From an uncultured Prosthecobacter sp. (GTDB lineage Bacteria; Verrucomicrobiota; Verrucomicrobiia; Verrucomicrobiales; Verrucomicrobiaceae), in contig CANNUR010000075.1 in assembly GCA_947523045.1 (NCBI GenBank), forward strand, positions 1 to 12,533: 12,533 nucleotides of DNA. The letters run 5' to 3'. Positions 1 to 7,106 of this stretch are shown here, one piece after another. Positions within the stretch are counted from its first letter, which is position 1; every line of letters begins with the position of its first letter. The translations under genes were made by a program, and so were the position numbers. The notes below the pieces were generated by a model. The model saw only the letters and a list, made by a program, of their open reading frames with translations. It was not told the DNA's origin and did not search any database.

Positions 1-63
1 CGCCAACGCCGCCGCGCCGCCCTCGACCCCTCTTTCAGGCTCCACCTCCTCGGGGCTCTTCAT
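1..63 (-). CDS. Possible 5' end of a leftward gene, cut by window edge
   Basis: An ATG at 63-61 on the minus strand opens 21 codons without a stop to the window edge, reading MKSPEEVEPERGVEGGAAALA. The acidic then Ala/Gly-rich start could be a real N-terminus, and the gene would be divergent from the propeller gene starting at 134. I see no convincing Shine-Dalgarno sequence before the ATG, and 21 open codons mean little in GC-rich DNA. No family can be assigned. Confidence 0.3.
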   Translation of the reverse strand, partial: MKSPEEVEPERGVEGGAAALA

Positions 64-133
64 GCGTAAGCCCTGGTTGGTCGGCGACCCGGCGAAAGGC
101 GGCCGGTGGCCGTGCCGTTCCTGTCGCACACCC

Positions 134-1696
134 ATGAATCCGTCCCGCTCCCTCGGCCTCTGTCTCGCTCTGCTCAGCAGCCCCGCTCTGGCCGACTGGC
201 CACAGTGGCGCGGCCCGGCGCGCGACGGTGTTTCCAATGACACCACCCCCATCGCTGAGGCCTTCCCCGAGGCCGGCCTGAAGAAGGTTTGGGAGAGCGG
301 CTTCATCCCGAGCGACCACTACGGCGGTCACGGCAGTCCGGTGGTCGTCGGTGAACGGGTCTATCTGTCCGTGGTCTGGCATGAGCGCGTGCCGTCAGAG
401 GCGCGCGAGATCGACAGCGAGGTCATGCAGCAGCTCAACTTCCGCGGCACCTCGCCCGAGCTGCGCGAGAAGCTGGAGGCGGCGCGTCTGTCACTGAGCT
501 CGCGCCTGCGCGGCGAGAGACTCGACGAGTGGATCAAGCAGTGGTCCGAGGAGAATCTCAACGAGAAGGAGAAAGTGTCCCTCGGCGGCTGGGTCGCCTC
601 ACGCTTCCGCGCCGGCCGCACGGCCTTCCCGCTGGAGGAACTCGACAAGGTTTCCAAGCGCCAGGGCAAACCCTTTGCCAGCGCCGAGGAACTGCGTCGC
701 TGGATGGACGAGGAGAAGCTCAGTGAGCCGCTCAAGGAGAAGCTGCTTGCCGCCGTGCCCAACACAGTGAAGGTCGCCAAGGACGTGCTGGTCTGCCTGG
801 ATCTCAACACCGGCAAGGAAGTGTGGAAGTTCGAGCAGGAAGGCAAGCCCACGGGGCGCAGTTCCAGCAGCACCGCGGCGGTCATGGACGGCCAGGCCTA
901 TTTTGCCGGCAGCACGCATCTGTACTGCGTCGGCGCCGAGGACGGCAAGCTGCGCTGGAAGGCGGCGCTGCCGTCGGGTGGTCCGGCGGCCTCGCCGCTG
1001 GTGGTCGATGGCACGGTGTTCATGGCGGCGGGCCATGCGCAGGCCTTTGCTGCAAAGGACGGCAAGCTGCTGTGGGAACAGAAAGCCGCGCGCGGCAACA
1101 CTGGCAGCCCGGCCTGGTGGCGCCCGGCCTCCGGTCCGCCCGTGCTCCTGGTGGTTGGCAACAACAGCCTGCATGGCCTCGCCCCGGACAGCGGCGAGGT
1201 GCGCTGGACGGTCGAGGGCGGCGGTCAGTCGACCCCGGTCAGCCAGGGCGACTGGCTGGTCATCTACAGCGGCGCCAAGGATGTCGGCCTGCGCGCCTAC
1301 CAGTATCAGAAGGAGGGCGCGCCCAAGCCGGTGTGGTCGCACTTCTGGGTGACGGTGCGCTACAGCGGCAGCCCGATCCTGCACGAGGATCACGTCTACC
1401 TCACCTGCGGCGGCAAGCACCAGTGCGTTGAGCTGGCCACCGGCAAGATCACCTGGCTGGAGAACGAGGTGAACAGCACGATCACCTCGCCGATCCTGGC
1501 CGATGGCAAGGTGCTCGTGTATGAAAACAACGGTTCCCACCTGCGCGTGCTGCGCGCCAAGCCCGACCAGTACGAAACCCTGGCGCGCCTGCGCATCGAC
1601 GGCATGGGCTGCACCTCGCCGGCGCTCAGCAACGGACGCCTGATCGTTCGCCAGAAGGAAAAGCTCGCCTGCTTCGACCTGCGACCGACGCCCTGA
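134..1696 (+). CDS. Secreted PQQ-like beta-propeller repeat protein with helical insertion
   Basis: The 520-residue product starts with a Sec-type signal peptide (MNPSRS, then LGLCLALLSSPALA), with likely cleavage after ALA at residue 20. It is followed directly by DWPQWRGPARDG, the usual mature start of PQQ-like/outer-membrane-type propellers in Planctomycetes and Verrucomicrobia. Repeats such as 'CLDLNTGKEVWKF', 'YCVGAEDGKLRWK', 'AFAAKDGKLLWEQ', 'GLAPDSGEVRWT' and 'CVELATGKITW' are successive blades. I chose ATG 134 over the in-frame ATG at 62 because only 134 puts the signal peptide at the N-terminus. The propeller is interrupted at about residues 82-212 by a charged, mostly helical insertion. 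Family members are extracytoplasmic; many do not bind PQQ and act as scaffolds. The substrate and partner are unknown. The gene is convergent with the DUF1015 gene. Confidence 0.9.
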   Translation: MNPSRSLGLCLALLSSPALADWPQWRGPARDGVSNDTTPIAEAFPEAGLKKVWESGFIPSDHYGGHGSPVVVGERVYLSVVWHERVPSEAREIDSEVMQQLNFRGTSPELREKLEAARLSLSSRLRGERLDEWIKQWSEENLNEKEKVSLGGWVASRFRAGRTAFPLEELDKVSKRQGKPFASAEELRRWMDEEKLSEPLKEKLLAAVPNTVKVAKDVLVCLDLNTGKEVWKFEQEGKPTGRSSSSTAAVMDGQAYFAGSTHLYCVGAEDGKLRWKAALPSGGPAASPLVVDGTVFMAAGHAQAFAAKDGKLLWEQKAARGNTGSPAWWRPASGPPVLLVVGNNSLHGLAPDSGEVRWTVEGGGQSTPVSQGDWLVIYSGAKDVGLRAYQYQKEGAPKPVWSHFWVTVRYSGSPILHEDHVYLTCGGKHQCVELATGKITWLENEVNSTITSPILADGKVLVYENNGSHLRVLRAKPDQYETLARLRIDGMGCTSPALSNGRLIVRQKEKLACFDLRPTP

Positions 1697-1705
1697 GGGC
1701 GTCGG
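1685..1705. terminator. Hairpin with the stop codon in its loop, between convergent genes
   Basis: A perfect 9-bp stem, CCGACGCCC (1685-1693) with GGGCGTCGG (1697-1705), has the TGA stop codon of the propeller gene as its 3-nt loop. It lies between two convergent genes, where a terminator is expected. No T-tract follows on either strand, so a classical intrinsic terminator is not proven. It could instead slow exonucleases or act bidirectionally. Confidence 0.5.
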
Positions 1706-1719
1706 CGCGGGGAGGCGAA

Positions 1720-2949
1720 TCAGAACGTGTGGATGAACAGGCCGGAGCGCAGCTTCGGCTCGAACCAGGTGCTCTTCGGCGGCATGATCTGGCCGGCGTC
1801 GGCGATGGCCATGAGCTGGTCGACCGTCACCGGGTAGAGGCTGAAGGCGACCGCGTGTTCGCCGCTGTCGACCAGCTTCTCCAGTTCGGCCGTGCCGCGG
1901 ATGCCGCCGATGAAATCGATGCGCTTGCTGGTTCGCGGATCGTCGATGCCGAGCACCGGCTGCAGCAGGCGGTCCTGCAGGATGCTGACGTCGAGCACGT
2001 CGATCGGGCTGGCATCGGGCGCCGGCTGCCACTGCAGCGCGTACCACTGGCCGCCGAGATACATGCGGGCGTGGCCCGGCTGGTTGGGGGCCTTGTCGGT
2101 GGCGGGTGAGATCTGGAAGATGCGGCCGACCTCTTCGAGGAAGGCTTCCGGGCTGCGGCCGTTGAGGTCCTTCACCGCGCGGTTGTAGGGCAGGATGCTG
2201 AGTTCGTTGCCCGGGAAAAGCACGCAGAGGAACCAGTTGTAGTCCTCATCGCCGCGGTGGGCCGGGTTCTGCTCGCGGCGCAGGCGGCTGACCCGCCAGG
2301 CACTGGCGGCACGGTGATGGCCGTCGGCCACGTAGGCGGCGGGCACGAGGCGGGCAAAGGCTTCCTCCAGCTCGGCCGTCACACAGGCCGGCAGGCGCCA
2401 GACCTGGTGGCGAACGCCATCCAGCGCGGAGAAATCGTGCTGGGCCGGATTCGCCGCCATGTGGTCGGCGATGGTGCGGTCGATCGTTTCCTGGCCGCGG
2501 TAGGTGAGGAAGATCGGGCCGGTGTTGGCGCCGAGGCTGTCAACCAGGCGGGTACGGTCGTCCTCCTTGTCCTGGCGGGTCTTCTCGTGCTTCTTGATCA
2601 GGTCCTGCTCGTAGTCCTCGGTGTGGCAGACACCGACCAGGCCGGTCTGGCTGTGGTTGCCAATCGTCTGGCGGTACAGGTACAGGCAGGGGGCTTCCTC
2701 GCGGACGAGCACGCCGTCGGCCTGCAGCTTTTCAAAGGTGGCGCGCGCCTGGGCATAGACGGCGGGCGAGTAGGGATCCACCTCGGTCGGCAGGTCGATC
2801 TCCGCGCGGTCGACATGCAGCAGGTTGATCGGATTGTCCTTGGCGAGAGCGTGGGCCTCCTCGCGGTTGACGACATCGTAGGGCACGGCGGCGACGGCGG
2901 CGGCGTGCTGGGGGGCAGGGACAAGACCTTGGAAGGAACGAAGACGCAT
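1720..2949 (-). CDS. DUF1015 family protein (SerK/ParB-fold-like)
   Basis: The 409-residue protein is full length for DUF1015 (COG4198). Conserved landmarks are the N-terminal 'VPYDVVNREEA' (22-32), 'HEKTR' (121-125), 'VADGHHRAASA' (207-217), 'GIDDPRT' (334-340) and the C-terminal 'MPPKSTWFEPKLRSGLFIH' (389-407). The DGHHR segment recalls the ParB/sulfiredoxin-like fold of archaeal free-serine kinase SerK, and DUF1015 genes often sit beside serine biosynthesis genes in other bacteria. A kinase role is therefore a reasonable inference but not shown here, since no serA or serC lies in the window. There is no signal peptide, so it is cytoplasmic. AAGGGTGG about 8-15 nt before the ATG may serve as ribosome binding site. 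It is divergent from the cupin gene across a 78-bp spacer. Confidence 0.9.
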   Translation of the reverse strand: MRLRSFQGLVPAPQHAAAVAAVPYDVVNREEAHALAKDNPINLLHVDRAEIDLPTEVDPYSPAVYAQARATFEKLQADGVLVREEAPCLYLYRQTIGNHSQTGLVGVCHTEDYEQDLIKKHEKTRQDKEDDRTRLVDSLGANTGPIFLTYRGQETIDRTIADHMAANPAQHDFSALDGVRHQVWRLPACVTAELEEAFARLVPAAYVADGHHRAASAWRVSRLRREQNPAHRGDEDYNWFLCVLFPGNELSILPYNRAVKDLNGRSPEAFLEEVGRIFQISPATDKAPNQPGHARMYLGGQWYALQWQPAPDASPIDVLDVSILQDRLLQPVLGIDDPRTSKRIDFIGGIRGTAELEKLVDSGEHAVAFSLYPVTVDQLMAIADAGQIMPPKSTWFEPKLRSGLFIHTF

Positions 2950-2983
2950 GGGCCGGCCACCCTTGGCGGGCCGGGGCGGAAGT

Positions 2984-3025
2984 CAATGAGGGATGAGGGA
3001 ACAAGGAACAAGGAACGTTCCTTGT
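2984..3025. repeat. 7-bp tandem repeat running into a perfect palindrome
   Basis: The spacer between the divergent DUF1015 and cupin genes contains a degenerate heptad run (aatgagg, gatgagg, gaacaag, gaacaag). It leads into an 18-bp perfect palindrome, ACAAGGAACGTTCCTTGT (3008-3025), which ends two bases before the cupin ATG at 3028. As RNA it would fold just upstream of the cupin start; as DNA it could be an operator. The sequence also looks like the low-complexity intergenic repeats common in this group of bacteria. Confidence 0.6.
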
Positions 3026-3027
3026 GC

Positions 3028-3393
3028 ATGTCTGGACCCCTGCTCATCCGTCATGAAGGTCACACCCCGCGCGAGCGCAGCACCTGCGGCTGGCGCGACC
3101 GCCTGATCAGCCGGGAGGACACCGAACTCGCACCCGCAGCCTGGGCGCACGCGGTGGACATCGACGGTGCCAAGCCGCATTACCACAAGCGTTCGACCGA
3201 GTTGTATTACGTGCTCGAAGGTTCGGGGGAGGTGCTGCTCGACGGTGTGGTCCAGCCGGTGGCGAAGGGGTCGCTGGTCCACATTCCGCCCGGCGTGGTG
3301 CACGGCGCGCGTGGGCAGATGCGCGTGCTGGTGGTCGGCATCCCCGACATCGCGGAGGATGACTACTTCGAGGTGGAGTCGTCGGGCCAGTGA
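3028..3393 (+). CDS. Small cupin-domain protein
   Basis: This 121-residue single-domain cupin has no signal peptide. Cupin motif 1 is 'PHYHKRSTELYYVLEG' (50-65), with metal-ligand candidates His51, His53 and Glu58. Motif 2 is 'GSLVHIPPGVVHGA' (81-94), with His92 as the fourth ligand. The metal site is therefore complete, and sugar-binding or small-molecule dioxygenase/isomerase roles are all possible; substrate cannot be read from sequence. Start choice is uncertain. ATG 3028 gives a compact cupin, while an in-frame ATG at 2986 would add 14 residues encoded by the heptad repeat and palindrome, which looks like non-coding sequence. No clear Shine-Dalgarno precedes 3028, possibly because the palindrome occupies that position. 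Confidence 0.85.
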   Translation: MSGPLLIRHEGHTPRERSTCGWRDRLISREDTELAPAAWAHAVDIDGAKPHYHKRSTELYYVLEGSGEVLLDGVVQPVAKGSLVHIPPGVVHGARGQMRVLVVGIPDIAEDDYFEVESSGQ

Positions 3394-3455
3394 GCCGGAG
3401 GGCGCAGGCAGGGAGGGAGCGCATGGCATGCTGCACGTTCCGATCCCGCGTTCTG

Positions 3456-3489
3456 GCGGAGCGCGCGTGTGTCGAAGGCCTCTCGCTCT
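3456..3489. repeat. Dispersed repeat, copy 1 (34 bp)
   Basis: The segment beginning gcggagcgcg matches 3685-3718 at 29 of 34 positions. The two copies bracket the two hairpin elements in this spacer. This looks like one unit of a genomic intergenic repeat family, but only two copies are visible here. Confidence 0.6.
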
Positions 3490-3499
3490 GGGTTTTAAA

Positions 3500-3559
3500 G
3501 TAGTCCTCACACTCCGTGTGAGGCGCAGGAGGAATCATCACACGGAGTGTGATGGCTAC
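3500..3559. repeat. Long inverted repeat / hairpin element
   Basis: Arms 3507-3521 and 3538-3552 are perfect 15-bp reverse complements (TCACACTCCGTGTGA / TCACACGGAGTGTGA) around a 16-nt loop. With one mismatch and one G-U pair the stem extends to 22 bp (3500-3521 with 3538-3559). Each arm is itself nearly palindromic (TCACAC-TCC-GTGTGA), so cruciform or alternative folds are possible. A competing small hairpin pairs GGAGTGT (3544-3550) with ACACTCC (3558-3564). It lies downstream of the cupin gene and resembles a REP/MITE-like element. Confidence 0.75.
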
Positions 3560-3604
3560 ACTCCAGCAGGCTGCACCATGCGCGCGCTCCAAGGAACCGT
3601 TTCA

Positions 3605-3673
3605 GTCGCAAAGGATCGCAAGGATCACAAAGGCAGACTCTGGGTTTTGCGCTCTTTGCGTTCCTTTGCGGCC
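3605..3673. repeat. Imperfect inverted repeat made of CGCAAAGGA-type units
   Basis: The left half has three roughly 9-bp units (cgcaaagga, tcgcaagga, tcacaaagg). The right half is the imperfect reverse complement (gcgctctttgcgttcctttgcggcc), so the element can fold into one long stem. I have seen similar 'cgcaaagg' intergenic hairpins in Planctomycetes and Verrucomicrobia, though I cannot check a database here. No reading frame in it looks coding. Confidence 0.65.
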
Positions 3674-3684
3674 AAGGCGATCTT

Positions 3685-3718
3685 GCGGAGCGCGAGTGTG
3701 CCGAAGGTCACTCGCCCT
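3685..3718. repeat. Dispersed repeat, copy 2 (34 bp), with small hairpin
   Basis: This is the second copy of the 3456-3489 sequence (29/34 identical). This copy contains a 7-bp inverted repeat, GCGAGTG (3692-3698) with CACTCGC (3709-3715). It lies 37 bp downstream of the LysM/YkuD stop codon on the minus strand, so it might also act as a transcription end for that gene. Confidence 0.6.
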
Positions 3719-3754
3719 ATTCTGGCTCCACGCTCTGTGCTCTGTGCTCGCGGG

Positions 3755-5188
3755 TCACTGCCACTTCAGTTCCGTGCCTTCCGGCAGCAGGCGGGCGGTG
3801 CGGACGATGTCCCAGTTGGTCATGCGGAAGCCGCCGACGCTTTCCTGGCGGTTGAGGTAGCCGGGGATGCTGGTGCCATGCAGGCCGTAGGGCAGGGGGG
3901 TGTCGCTGCCGCTCTTGGCGAGGTGCAGCCAGAGCAGGCCGGCGGGGTTGTTGGGGCCGGGGGGTAGGACGAGTTCGGGGGCGGGCGGCGGCGGGGCGCC
4001 CTTTTTGGCGTCGGAGGGTTCGCCGGTGCTGATGAGGCGCGGACGCGGCACGGTGCCGAGCACTTTCCAGGTGCCGCGGCCGCGCAGGCCGGGACGGGCG
4101 GCGGAGACGGGTAGGCGGGCGATGAGACGTTCGTGCAGGCGGATCTCCAGGCGGGTGCCGCCGATGATGGTGGCGGTCACGGGTGCGGCGGGATCGGGGC
4201 GCGGGCGGATGGGTTCGGCGAGGGCGTTTTCGATCTCGAAGGGGGCGACGTTGGGCACGAGGAAGACGCTGCCGGGTCGCTCGGGATTCTTCACGCCGGG
4301 GTTGATGCGACGCAGGAAGGATTCCGAGCAGTGGAAGCGTTCGGCGACAAATTCCCAGGCGCTGCGGTAGGCGAGGAAGGGGACGGCGGTGAGGTTTTCC
4401 CAGGTGGGCTCGGGCGGGGGGCTGGTGGATTTGCCGCGGCTTTTGTCGACGGGGGCTGGCGGGTTGATCCAGCGCAGGTCTTCGTACTTGAGCACGTAGT
4501 CGGTGAAGGCCTCGCCCATGGCCTCGAGTGCGGCGGGTTTGCGACCGGCGTCAAAGGTGAGTTCGCCGGGGTGCTCGGCCTCGTAGGCCGTGAGGGCGGC
4601 ATCGAACATCATGCCTTCCTGGCCATCGATGGGGCCGGTGGAGAAGCCCTGGCGATCGAGGTAGGCCTGCAGCAGAACGACGCGGGCGCTGGCGCGCGCC
4701 ACCTGCGGCAGTTGCCGTTCCGGGGCCTTCTTCGGGGCGGGCGAGGCTTGACCGGGCTTGGGGGGAGGCGGCGGAGGCTGCAGGGCGCGCAGTTCGGCCA
4801 TGGTTGGGATGCGCAGCACCTGGCCGGGGTGGATCATCTCCGACTTCAGCTCGTTGGCGAGCTGGAGTTGTTCGACGGTCAGGCCGTAGCGACGGCTGAT
4901 GGCGTAGAGGGAGTCGCCCCGGCCGACGGTGTGCTGGCTCGGATTTTCCGGCGGGCGGGCGAGGGTTTGGCCACCGGGGGCGGCGCTGCCACTGGGATCA
5001 TCGGCCAGGCGCCAGCCCCAGATGGCGGGATCGGAGGTGGCGACCTGCCAGCGCCATTGCACGGCGGTTTCGAGGCCGGCCTCGACCGTGCGCGGGGCGG
5101 CGCGTGCTTGTGCCGGCAGCTGGGTGGGGCAGAGCAGCTGGGCGGCGACGAGGCCGCAGCAGGCGGTCGAAAAGATCCGGGCGGTCAT
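3755..5188 (-). CDS. LysM / YkuD (L,D-transpeptidase-like) protein with Cys-to-Gly active site
   Basis: The 477-residue product begins with a signal peptide (MTARIFSTACCGLVAAQLLCPTQ, cut near PAQA). Domains in order are LysM at about 86-128 ('HTVGRGDSLYAISRRYGLT'), a Pro-rich linker, a peptidoglycan-binding-like helical segment at about 162-207 ('LQAYLDRQGFSTGPIDG'), a family-specific region and a C-terminal YkuD-like domain at about 337-477. The YkuD signature normally reads HG...S-x-G-C-x-R. Here the 'LHGT' His437 is present, but the second half is S450-V-G-G-F-R455, so the nucleophilic Cys is Gly453. As read, the domain should not carry out Cys-dependent cross-linking and may only bind peptidoglycan. 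ATG 5188 has an AGGCAGG-like ribosome site; the upstream ATG 5218 has none. It is probably transcribed from its own promoter because a terminator lies just upstream. Confidence 0.88.
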   Translation of the reverse strand: MTARIFSTACCGLVAAQLLCPTQLPAQARAAPRTVEAGLETAVQWRWQVATSDPAIWGWRLADDPSGSAAPGGQTLARPPENPSQHTVGRGDSLYAISRRYGLTVEQLQLANELKSEMIHPGQVLRIPTMAELRALQPPPPPPKPGQASPAPKKAPERQLPQVARASARVVLLQAYLDRQGFSTGPIDGQEGMMFDAALTAYEAEHPGELTFDAGRKPAALEAMGEAFTDYVLKYEDLRWINPPAPVDKSRGKSTSPPPEPTWENLTAVPFLAYRSAWEFVAERFHCSESFLRRINPGVKNPERPGSVFLVPNVAPFEIENALAEPIRPRPDPAAPVTATIIGGTRLEIRLHERLIARLPVSAARPGLRGRGTWKVLGTVPRPRLISTGEPSDAKKGAPPPPAPELVLPPGPNNPAGLLWLHLAKSGSDTPLPYGLHGTSIPGYLNRQESVGGFRMTNWDIVRTARLLPEGTELKWQ

Positions 5189-5251
5189 GCGGCCAACCTG
5201 CCTGCAAAGCCGCTGCATGCAAGACCGGGTCGGCCGCGGGTGTGACGGCAC

Positions 5252-5286
5252 AAAAAACCCGGCCCAGCGCAGGGCGCCGGGCCGGG
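5252..5286 (-). terminator. Rho-independent terminator of the cytochrome/FGE gene
   Basis: On the minus strand an 8-bp GC stem, CCCGGCCC / GGGCCGGG (arms 5279-5286 and 5258-5265), is followed directly by TTTTTT (5257-5252). It begins about 18 nt after the TAA stop at 5305-5307. It separates the cytochrome/FGE fusion from the LysM/YkuD gene, so those two genes are probably not one operon. Confidence 0.88.
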
Positions 5287-5304
5287 GGAGAGGGGATGGC
5301 CTGT

Positions 5305-7044
5305 TTATTCGCGGGCGACGCCGTTGTTCCAAGCGGCGAACATCTCTTCGACCGTCGGGATTTCCAGCGGGCGAACGATGCGGAAGCCGAGCCAGGTGGC
5401 GTCGGTCAGGTACCAGATGCTCTTGGGCAACTGCGGGTCCTGCTGTTTCCAGCCGGGCTCCGAGGCGCGGCGGGCGGCGCTGCGCAGCATTTCCGGATCG
5501 TCATCGTAGTGACCGCCGCGGGCGACGTGCGGGTAGGGAGTCTTGGAGGGGATCCACTTGTTGCCGACGCCGAGCGCGGCGAGCTGCTGGTAGCCGTCGG
5601 GCAGATATTGGTCGAGCGTCCATTCGCAGACGTTGCCGTAGATGTCGTAGAGGCCCCAGGGGTTGGGCTTCTTCTTGCCGACCTGGCTGTATTGGAAGTT
5701 GGCGGCGTTTTCGAAATACCAGGCGTACTCGCCGAGCTGGGCGGGATCGTCGCCGAAGAAGTAGGCGGTGGTGGTGCCGGCGCGGGCGGCGTATTCCCAT
5801 TCGGCCTCGGTCGGCAGGCGGTAGAAGTGGCCGGTCTGGGCGCTCAGCCACTGGCAGTACTTGTTGGCGGCATGCTGGGTCATGCAGATGGCGGGGAAGC
5901 CGTTGCGGCCCATGCCGAAGTCCATGGGCTGGTAGGGCGGGGTCGGCTGGGAGATGAGGTCCTCGGGCTTGTCGGTGGGCGACCAGACCTTGCGGCTGCC
6001 GTCCTTGTTGCGGCCTTCGGCGGTGAGCTGGAAGGGTTCGTACTCGTCCCAGGTGATCTCATGCTTGCCCATCCAGAAGGGTTTGATCTGGATCTTCACC
6101 TGCGGGCCTTCATCATCGATGCGGCCGGCTTCCTTGTCGGGGCTGCCGAGCAGGACTTCGCCGCCCTTGATGGCGACCATCGAGTAAGCGACGCCGGTCT
6201 TGGGGACCTGGGTGTCATAGGACTTCATCTCGGCCTCGGCCTTTTCCTTGGAGGTGGCGACGATGAAGGCGTGGATTTTTTTGACCAGCTCGAGGTCGTC
6301 CGGGTTGTTGGTGGCCACCGCCGACTTTTCCTTGGCGGTGAGCTTGACGTCTTCGGGCCAGACGGCGCCCTGCTCGATCCAGGACTTGAGGATGGCGATC
6401 TCGTCCTTCTTCAGCGGGCCGCCGCTCTTGGCGGGCGGCATGAGGTCGTCATCGTCCTCGGCGAGGGCGGTGAGGGTGTAGAGCGCGCTCTTGGCGGCGT
6501 CGAAGGCGACGATGTTGGGGGCGTTGTCACCGGTTTCGAAGGCTTCCTTCTTGCTGCTGAGGATCCAGCCGCCCTTGTCCTTCTCGGGGTTGTGGCAGGA
6601 GACGCAGTTCTGCTCGAGGATGGGCTGGACGTTCTTGACGAAGTCGTTGCGCGGCTTGACCTCGAGCACCGTGCCCGCGGGCCAGTCGGCCCCCTGCTCA
6701 ATCCAGGCCTTGATGACTTCGATCTGCGACTTGTCGAGCAGGCCTTCCTTGGCGGGCGGCATGACCATGTCGTCATCGGCCGGCAGGATGAGCGTCGTGT
6801 AGAGCGAGGACTTGGCGGGATCGCCGGGCACCAGGCCGGGGCCGTTGTCGTTGCCTTTCTTGAGATCTTCCAGGGTGTGCAGACGGAAGTCGCCCTTGTC
6901 TTTGTCGGCGCCGTGGCAGTGGGTGCAGGCGGACTCGAGGATGGGCTTGACCTGTGTGGCGAAGTCGACCTTGGCCGCGGCGGCGGGGCCGGCGAGCAGG
7001 GCGAGGGAGAAGACGACGGGCGTCAGGGGGCGAAACTCAGGCAT
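5305..7044 (-). CDS. Secreted di-heme cytochrome c / FGE-like (SUMF1/EgtB/PvdO) fusion
   Basis: The 579-residue protein starts at ATG 7044 with a signal peptide (MPEFRPLTPVVFSLALLAGPAAAA). Two tandem planctomycete-type cytochrome c modules follow. They have heme motifs CTHCH (40-44) and CVSCH (147-151), candidate axial Met in 'VMPP' (95) and 'LMPP' (202), and matching ends 'AWIEQGADWP' / 'SWIEQGAVWP', so they arose by internal duplication. From about 288 to 559 is a formylglycine-generating-enzyme-like domain: 'MVAIKGGEVLLGSPD', 'PFWMGKHEITWDEYE', 'YRLPTEAEWEYAARAG', 'GLYDIYGNVCEW', 'VARGGHYDD', 'WLGFRIVRP'. The Cys of true FGE normally found after the RGG motif is not there, so sulfatase activation is unlikely; the domain may serve binding or another oxidative role. 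It acts outside the cytoplasmic membrane. Confidence 0.92.
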   Translation of the reverse strand: MPEFRPLTPVVFSLALLAGPAAAAKVDFATQVKPILESACTHCHGADKDKGDFRLHTLEDLKKGNDNGPGLVPGDPAKSSLYTTLILPADDDMVMPPAKEGLLDKSQIEVIKAWIEQGADWPAGTVLEVKPRNDFVKNVQPILEQNCVSCHNPEKDKGGWILSSKKEAFETGDNAPNIVAFDAAKSALYTLTALAEDDDDLMPPAKSGGPLKKDEIAILKSWIEQGAVWPEDVKLTAKEKSAVATNNPDDLELVKKIHAFIVATSKEKAEAEMKSYDTQVPKTGVAYSMVAIKGGEVLLGSPDKEAGRIDDEGPQVKIQIKPFWMGKHEITWDEYEPFQLTAEGRNKDGSRKVWSPTDKPEDLISQPTPPYQPMDFGMGRNGFPAICMTQHAANKYCQWLSAQTGHFYRLPTEAEWEYAARAGTTTAYFFGDDPAQLGEYAWYFENAANFQYSQVGKKKPNPWGLYDIYGNVCEWTLDQYLPDGYQQLAALGVGNKWIPSKTPYPHVARGGHYDDDPEMLRSAARRASEPGWKQQDPQLPKSIWYLTDATWLGFRIVRPLEIPTVEEMFAAWNNGVARE

Positions 7045-7106
7045 AGAGCCGCCAGCTTGCACGGCGGCGCGGTTTTGTCCAGCCCGGTGCGCAGTCGTCC
7101 GCGGCT

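Noticed and set aside
599..2047. Long minus-strand open frame of 482 codons across the propeller and DUF1015 genes
   Set aside because: Its translation is Arg/Ala/His-rich low-complexity sequence with no domain pattern, and it overlaps two well-supported genes; it is a shadow frame of GC-rich DNA.
2257..3027. Long N-terminal extension of the cupin gene reading through the DUF1015 gene
   Set aside because: The upstream part is antisense to DUF1015 and has no fold pattern; the cupin domain is complete from 3028.
3394..3754. CRISPR array or small gene in the hairpin-rich spacer
   Set aside because: Repeats are inverted, few and unevenly spaced, without equal spacers; open frames crossing the spacer lack ribosome sites and run through the hairpins.
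4133..5245. Plus-strand open frame of 370 codons opposite the LysM/YkuD gene
   Set aside because: Gly/Ala/Val-rich antisense translation without motifs; the minus strand holds a clear signal peptide and LysM domain.
5305..6200. True sulfatase-activating formylglycine-generating enzyme
   Set aside because: The domain family fits, but the Cys expected after the RGG motif is not present and no sulfatase gene is in the window.
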